Shown: piece after piece, positions 3,764 through 8,175 of the stretch
How the letters are laid out: each line of letters starts with the position of its first letter
Position numbering within the stretch: position 1 is the stretch's first letter
Assembly (NCBI GenBank): GCA_937864895.1
Contig: CALMDF010000102.1
Span: forward strand, 1-8,175
Origin: an uncultured Holophagales bacterium
Lineage (GTDB): Bacteria; Acidobacteriota; Thermoanaerobaculia; UBA5066
Direction: 5' to 3'
Length of the DNA: 8,175 bases
Notes under the pieces: generated by a model
Databases searched by the model: none
Told to the model about the DNA's origin: nothing
The model's input: only the letters and a program-made list of their open reading frames with translations
Program-made: the position numbers and the translations under genes

Positions 3764-6700
3764 TCAGGCGGCGTCGTCCCGGGGCGGGAGGGCCTTTTCG
3801 ATGCCGACCGCCTTCAGGTACATGTAGTAGAGGAGCGGGATGATGACGAGCGTCAGGGCCGTCGCGACGACGACGCCCGCGATGAGGGCGACGGCGAGCC
3901 CCTGGAAGATCGGGTCGAGGAGGATGACGCCGCCGCCGACGACGAGCGCGAGGGCGGTGAGGACGATCGGCCGGAAGCGGACGGCGCCCGCCCGGATGAC
4001 CGCGTCCTCGAGCCGCTCGCCCATCTCCAGCTCGAGGTTGATGAAGTCGACCAGCAGGATCGAGTTGCGCACGATGATCCCGGCCAGCGCGATGAAGCCG
4101 ATCATCGAGGTCGCGGTGAAGAAGATGCCGAAGAGGCCGTGCGCCGGCAGGATGCCGATGAGCGTGAGCGGGATCGGCGCCATGATGATGAGCGGCGTGA
4201 CGAAGCTCTTGAACCAGCCGACGACGAGGAAGTAGATCAGCACGAGGACGGCCGCGAAGGCGATCCCCATGTCGCGGAAGACCTCGTAGGTGATGTGCCA
4301 CTCGCCGTCCCACTTCATGGCGTACTTCGTCGAGTCGGTGGGGAGCGTCGTCGACATGACCGTGAGCGGCGAGCCGTCGGGCGACTTCAGCGCCTCGACC
4401 TTGCCGCCCATGTCGAGGATCCCGTAGACGGGCGCCTCGGCGACCCCCGCCATCTCGGCGAGGACGTAGGTCACGGGCTGCAGGTTCTTGTGGTAGATGA
4501 AGCGCTCGGATTTCGTCGTGACGACCGTCACGAGCTCCCGGAGCGGGACGAGGCGCCCCGTGCCGCCGTGGACGGCGGTCTGGAGGAGGCCGTCGATGCT
4601 CGAGCGCTGCGCGCGGTCGAGGCGGAGGACGATCGGGACCGGGTTGCGCGAGCTCTCGTCGCGCAGGAGGCCCGCCTCGGCGCCGTTCAGGGCGACGCGG
4701 AGGGTCCGCGTGACGACCTCGGGGCTGACGCCGGCGCGGGCCGCCTTCTCGCGGTCGACGACGAGCTCGACCTTCGGCGCCTCGTCCTCGACGAGCCAGT
4801 CGACGTCGACGACGCCGGGCGTCTCCTCGAAGATCTTCTTCACCTGGCCCGCGAGGCCGATCCGCTTCTCCATGTCGGGGCCGTAGATCTCGGCGACCAT
4901 CGTTGAGAGGACGGGCGGCCCGGGCGGAACCTCGGTCACCTTCAGGTTCGCGCCGTGGCGCGTGGCGATCGGCAGGAGGAGGACCCGAACGTCCTTGGCG
5001 AACGTGTGGCTGTCGCGCTTGCGCTGGTCCTTCGGGAGGAGGTTGACCTGCAGGTCGGCGACGAGCGGGCCGGACCGGAGGAAATAGTGCCTCACGAGGC
5101 CGTTGAAGTTGAACGGGGCGGAGGTGCCGACGTAGACCTGCACGTCGGAGACCTCGGGGAGCTTCCGCACCTCGAGCGCGAGGTCGCGGGCGACGGAGTT
5201 CGTCGCCTCCAGCGTCGTCCCCTCGGGCATGTCGACGACGACCTGGATCTCGCTCTTGTTGTCGTACGGGAGCATTTTGACCTTGGCGACCTTGAAGTAC
5301 ACCAGGGACATGGAGAGGAGGAGGAGCACGGCGACCCCGCCGACGAGGGCCCAGCTCTTGGCCGGGCTCGCCAGGAGCGGCGTGAAGAGCTTCTGGTAGA
5401 AGCGGTGGAGCTTGTCCTCCTGCTGCGTCTCGGCGTGCCCCTCGAAGCTGGCCCTGCCGGCGTGCTCCTCGGCGTACCTGCGGAAGAGCTTGAACGTGAG
5501 CCACGGCGAGACGACGAAGGCGACGAAGAGGGAGAAGATCATCGCGGCCGAGGCGTTGATCGGGATCGGCCGCATGTACGGCCCCATGAGGCCCGAGACG
5601 AACGCGAGCGGGAGGAGGGCGCCGACGACGGCGAACGTCGCGAGGATCGTCGGGTTGCCGACCTCGTCGACGGCGTAGACGGTCGTCAGGCGCGGCGGGC
5701 CCCAGCCGAGCTCGTAGTGCCGGTGGATGTTCTCGACGACGACGATGGCGTCGTCGACGAGGATGCCGATCGCGAAGATGAGCGCGAAGAGCGTGACGCG
5801 GTTCAGCGTGTAGCCGAAGAGGTACGACGACGCGAGCGTGAGGGCGAGGGTCATCGGGACGGCGACGAGGACGACGACCGCCTCGCGGCGGCCGAGGAAG
5901 AAGGCCATCAGGAGGACGACCGAGAACGTCGCGAGCGCCATGTGGAAGATGAGCTCGTTCGACTTCTCGTCGGCCGTGTGGCCGTAGTCGCGCGTCTTCG
6001 TGGCCGTCACGTTCGAGGGGATGACCTTCCCCTTCAGCCCCGCGACGACCTCGTCGAGGTCCTGGACGAGCTCGACCGCGTTCGTCCCGGGCTTCTTGGC
6101 GACGGAGACCGTGACGGCGGCGGAGTCGGCGCCGGCGGCGACGCCGCGGTGGGCGGCGCCGGGGCCTGCCAGCATCCAGACGTACTGCGAGGGCTCGTCG
6201 GCGCCGTCGGAGACGGTCGCGACGTCGCGGAGGAAGACCGGCTTGCCGTTCCAGACGGCGACGACCGCGCCGCCGACCTCGTCCGCGGTGCGGAAGAGGG
6301 AGCCGACCTCCACCTGGGTCTCCGCGTCCGCAGTGGCGAAGCTCCCGGCGGGGAGGCGCCAGTTCGCGCCGGAGAGGGCCATGTAGGCCTGCAGGAGGGA
6401 GACCTGGTGCGCGGCGAGGCGGTCGCGGTCGAAGGTGACCTTCAGGGCGCGCTTCTCGCCGCCGAGGACGGTCACCTGCGCGACGCGCGGGTGCTTCGTC
6501 AGCTCGACCTTCAGCTCCTCGGCGACCTGCTTGAGCTGCATCGGCGAGGCGTCGGCGGACCAGAGGGTGTAGGCGAGGACCGGGACGTCGTCGATGCCGC
6601 GGGGGACGACGAGCGGCGGCATCGCCCCGGCCGGCAGCTCGGCGGACTTTTCCTGGAGCTTCGTGTGGACGCGGACGGCCGCCTGGTCGGGGTCGGTCCC

Positions 6701-7090
6701 GACCATGAAGCGGACGATGATCATCCCGCCCGAGGGCTGGGTCGTGGAGTAGACGTACTCGACGTTCGGGATCTCGTAGATCGCCTTCTCGAGGGGCGAC
6801 GTCAGGCGGCGCTCGACCTCCTGGGCGGTGGCGCCGGGCATCCCGAGGAAGACGTCGATCATCGGGACCTTGATCTGCGGCTCCTCCTCGCGCGGCGTCA
6901 CCAGGACGGCGAAGGCGCCGACGAGGAGCGAGGCGACGACGAGGAGAGGGGTGAGCTTGGACTCGAGGAAGGCCTTCGCGATCCGGCCGGACGCGCCGAC
7001 GGGGCGGCGCGTCATCTTGAGCCGGAGCGCCTCGCGTTTCGTCTCCTCGATCGACGCCTTCTTCGCGGCGTCGCTCGCGGGCTCGCTCAC
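3764..7090 (-). CDS. RND-family efflux permease
   Basis: 1108 residues, full length and slightly longer than AcrB or CusA (about 1045-1050). It is the inner-membrane proton-driven pump of a tripartite efflux system. The N-terminal helix (about 46-65) is followed by the porter-domain motif PGATAQEVERRLTSPLE (85-101). A transmembrane bundle at about 380-535 includes 'GILVDDAIVVVENI', whose Asp446-Asp447 are the proton-relay pair. A second porter/docking half follows (about 600-930), then a second bundle (about 940-1090) with 'GIIVRNSILLVDF'. The AcrB Lys940 position is Arg1008, a substitution that keeps the charge. The GTG start overlaps the adaptor stop (GTGA), with GAGGTG 5 nt upstream. The DDAIVVVEN form resembles the hydrophobe/multidrug branch rather than the classic CzcA branch, but the DUF2892 and PII-like neighbours suggest metals. 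Substrate unresolved. Confidence 0.95.
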   Translation of the reverse strand: MSEPASDAAKKASIEETKREALRLKMTRRPVGASGRIAKAFLESKLTPLLVVASLLVGAFAVLVTPREEEPQIKVPMIDVFLGMPGATAQEVERRLTSPLEKAIYEIPNVEYVYSTTQPSGGMIIVRFMVGTDPDQAAVRVHTKLQEKSAELPAGAMPPLVVPRGIDDVPVLAYTLWSADASPMQLKQVAEELKVELTKHPRVAQVTVLGGEKRALKVTFDRDRLAAHQVSLLQAYMALSGANWRLPAGSFATADAETQVEVGSLFRTADEVGGAVVAVWNGKPVFLRDVATVSDGADEPSQYVWMLAGPGAAHRGVAAGADSAAVTVSVAKKPGTNAVELVQDLDEVVAGLKGKVIPSNVTATKTRDYGHTADEKSNELIFHMALATFSVVLLMAFFLGRREAVVVLVAVPMTLALTLASSYLFGYTLNRVTLFALIFAIGILVDDAIVVVENIHRHYELGWGPPRLTTVYAVDEVGNPTILATFAVVGALLPLAFVSGLMGPYMRPIPINASAAMIFSLFVAFVVSPWLTFKLFRRYAEEHAGRASFEGHAETQQEDKLHRFYQKLFTPLLASPAKSWALVGGVAVLLLLSMSLVYFKVAKVKMLPYDNKSEIQVVVDMPEGTTLEATNSVARDLALEVRKLPEVSDVQVYVGTSAPFNFNGLVRHYFLRSGPLVADLQVNLLPKDQRKRDSHTFAKDVRVLLLPIATRHGANLKVTEVPPGPPVLSTMVAEIYGPDMEKRIGLAGQVKKIFEETPGVVDVDWLVEDEAPKVELVVDREKAARAGVSPEVVTRTLRVALNGAEAGLLRDESSRNPVPIVLRLDRAQRSSIDGLLQTAVHGGTGRLVPLRELVTVVTTKSERFIYHKNLQPVTYVLAEMAGVAEAPVYGILDMGGKVEALKSPDGSPLTVMSTTLPTDSTKYAMKWDGEWHITYEVFRDMGIAFAAVLVLIYFLVVGWFKSFVTPLIIMAPIPLTLIGILPAHGLFGIFFTATSMIGFIALAGIIVRNSILLVDFINLELEMGERLEDAVIRAGAVRFRPIVLTALALVVGGGVILLDPIFQGLAVALIAGVVVATALTLVIIPLLYYMYLKAVGIEKALPPRDDAA

Positions 7091-8175
7091 TTCTTCACCT
7101 CACCCGAGGCCGGGGCGCGGACCTCCGCTCCGTCGGCGGGCGCCGCCGAAAGGCCGACGAGGAGCTCCTCGCCCCCCTTGAGGCCCGAGAGGACCTCGAC
7201 GGCGTCGCCGTCGCGCGAGCCGAGCGTCACGGCGCGGGTCCGCGCCCTGCCCTGCTCGTCCTTCACGACGACGAGGCTCATGCCGCCCTGCTTCAGGACG
7301 GCGGAGGCGGGAACGACGACGGCCGACCGGCGGCCCGTCTCGACGGTCGCCCGGCCGGTCACGCCGGTCGGGACCAGAGCCCCTTCGATCTCGACCCTCG
7401 CCGTGAACGAGTGGCTCGCCGGGTCGGCCCCGGCGGACATCTCGACGATACGGCCCGTGAGGGGCGCGCCGGGCATCGCGTCGAGCGTGACGGGGAGGGT
7501 CATGCCGTTCCGGAGCTTCGCGGAGACCGCGACGCTCTCGGGGACGGAGAGGACGAGACGCCGGCCCGCGGTCGACTCCACCATGACGAGCGGACGACCT
7601 GGGGCAGCGAGGTCGCCGGGGTCGACCATCTTCCGCGCGACCCGCCCGGCGAACGGAGCCACGACGCGGGATTCCCTGGCGACGGAGGAGGCGGCCTCGA
7701 CGGCGCCCGTCGCCTGCTCGACGGCCCCCCTGGCCTGCTCGTACTGCATCCGGGCCATGTCGAGCTCGAGCTCGGAGGCCGAGCCGGACTTCTGGAGGGC
7801 CTGGAAGCGCTGGTAGTTCCGCTCGGCCAGGGCGAACCCGGCCTTGGCCTGGGCGAGGGCGCCGCGGGCCTGCGACTCCTGCCCCTGGGCGGTAGCGGCG
7901 TCGATCTCGACGAGGAGCTGGCCCTGGGCCACGAGGTCGCCTTCCTTCACCGGGACGGTGACGATGGACGCCATGACGCGGCTCGACACCATGGCGGACT
8001 TGCCCGCCTCGACGTTGCCGGAAAGCTCGATGCGCTGGGGGACCTCGCGGACCTCGGCTTTCGCGAGGGAGGCGGAAACGGGGTCGGGGGTGGCGACGTC
8101 TCCGGCCTTGTGGCCGCCTCCGCAGGCGCTGAGCGCGAGCGCGCCGGCCACGGTGAGGGTGACGAGGGAAACGGT
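7087..8175 (-). CDS. RND membrane-fusion (periplasmic adaptor) lipoprotein, N-terminus cut by window edge
   Basis: 362 residues are visible, and the frame is still open at the right edge. The GTG at 8151 is unlikely to be the start, because the hydrophobic signal (VSLVTLTVAGALALSAC) runs through it to a lipobox Leu-Ser-Ala-Cys at visible residue 18, followed by Gly-Gly-Gly. The acylated Cys would anchor it to the inner membrane. The order is that of HlyD/AcrA adaptors: first lipoyl half with 'VPVKEGDLVAQGQLLVEID' (about 73-92), an alpha-helical hairpin rich in Ala/Gln/Glu (about 94-166), second lipoyl half 'VVAPFAGRVARKMVDPGD' (about 171-188), then a beta-barrel and a membrane-proximal domain. 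It links the RND permease to an outer-membrane channel. No TolC-type gene lies in the window; it may be upstream. Stop and permease start overlap. Confidence 0.92.
   Translation of the reverse strand, partial: TVSLVTLTVAGALALSACGGGHKAGDVATPDPVSASLAKAEVREVPQRIELSGNVEAGKSAMVSSRVMASIVTVPVKEGDLVAQGQLLVEIDAATAQGQESQARGALAQAKAGFALAERNYQRFQALQKSGSASELELDMARMQYEQARGAVEQATGAVEAASSVARESRVVAPFAGRVARKMVDPGDLAAPGRPLVMVESTAGRRLVLSVPESVAVSAKLRNGMTLPVTLDAMPGAPLTGRIVEMSAGADPASHSFTARVEIEGALVPTGVTGRATVETGRRSAVVVPASAVLKQGGMSLVVVKDEQGRARTRAVTLGSRDGDAVEVLSGLKGGEELLVGLSAAPADGAEVRAPASGEVKK

Noticed and set aside
3216..5504. 762-residue minus-strand open frame
   Set aside because: Only its last 94 codons (the PII-like protein) are real. 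The rest is an out-of-frame Arg-rich reading of the permease gene and of the DUF2892 gene.
4955..7816. 953-residue open frame on the plus strand
   Set aside because: It lies antisense to the RND permease and adaptor and is an Asp/Arg/Glu/Val-rich low-complexity shadow with no domain.
8149..8151. GTG 8151 as the start of the membrane-fusion lipoprotein
   Set aside because: The hydrophobic signal sequence continues in frame upstream to the window edge. From this GTG the signal would be only nine residues before the lipobox Cys.

Overview
The window is high-GC DNA, roughly two thirds G+C by eye, and almost entirely coding. Nine of the ten genes lie on the minus strand. The gene content does not fix the organism. 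A GC-rich Gram-negative bacterium is certain enough (RND pump, lipoprotein adaptor). An Acidobacteriota-like lineage is a low-confidence guess, based on the style of the secreted beta-sandwich protein and on codon use.

Layout from left to right: 1-300 (+) is the 3' end of a GH13 sugar phosphorylase-like gene. It converges on a secreted protein with a CuA-type cupredoxin domain (338-1405, minus). Next come a DUF302 gene (1596-1994), an FmdB-type zinc-ribbon gene (2097-2297), two very small genes that each contain an in-frame UGA (2307-2510 and 2507-2734), and an ArsR-family repressor gene (2731-3063). The ArsR gene has a near-consensus sigma70 promoter overlapped by an inverted-repeat operator (3104-3147). 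To the right, and upstream in transcription, is a second minus-strand operon: lipoprotein membrane-fusion protein (7087 to beyond 8175), RND permease (3764-7090), DUF2892 membrane protein (3503-3694) and a PII-like protein (3216-3500).

The most interesting part is 2088-2734. Directly after arsR lies a GTGA-coupled single-span membrane peptide whose frame is interrupted by UGA after Val-Pro-Thr. If that UGA is read, the ORF runs on for 44 codons and ends in an ATGA overlap with the next ORF. That ORF is a zinc ribbon whose two CxxC pairs lie on either side of another in-frame UGA, also after Val-Pro-Thr. The following FmdB gene ends at a UGA in a similar context (Phe-Thr-UGA). All three UGAs are followed by a 7-8 bp hairpin with a 3-nt loop beginning with G (GGC, GUU, GUC), 18-21 nt downstream. 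This is the geometry of bacterial SECIS elements. My reading is an ArsR-controlled operon with two, possibly three, small selenoproteins that ordinary gene callers would break or miss. Its function is unknown. The regulator type, the thiol-rich products and the neighbouring efflux operon suggest metal, metalloid or thiol stress.

No tRNA, rRNA, CRISPR array, insertion sequence or integrase was seen. No gene-free stretch exceeds 300 bases. The longest gap, 1406-1595, holds one weak hairpin and a CCCCGGGG-rich leader.
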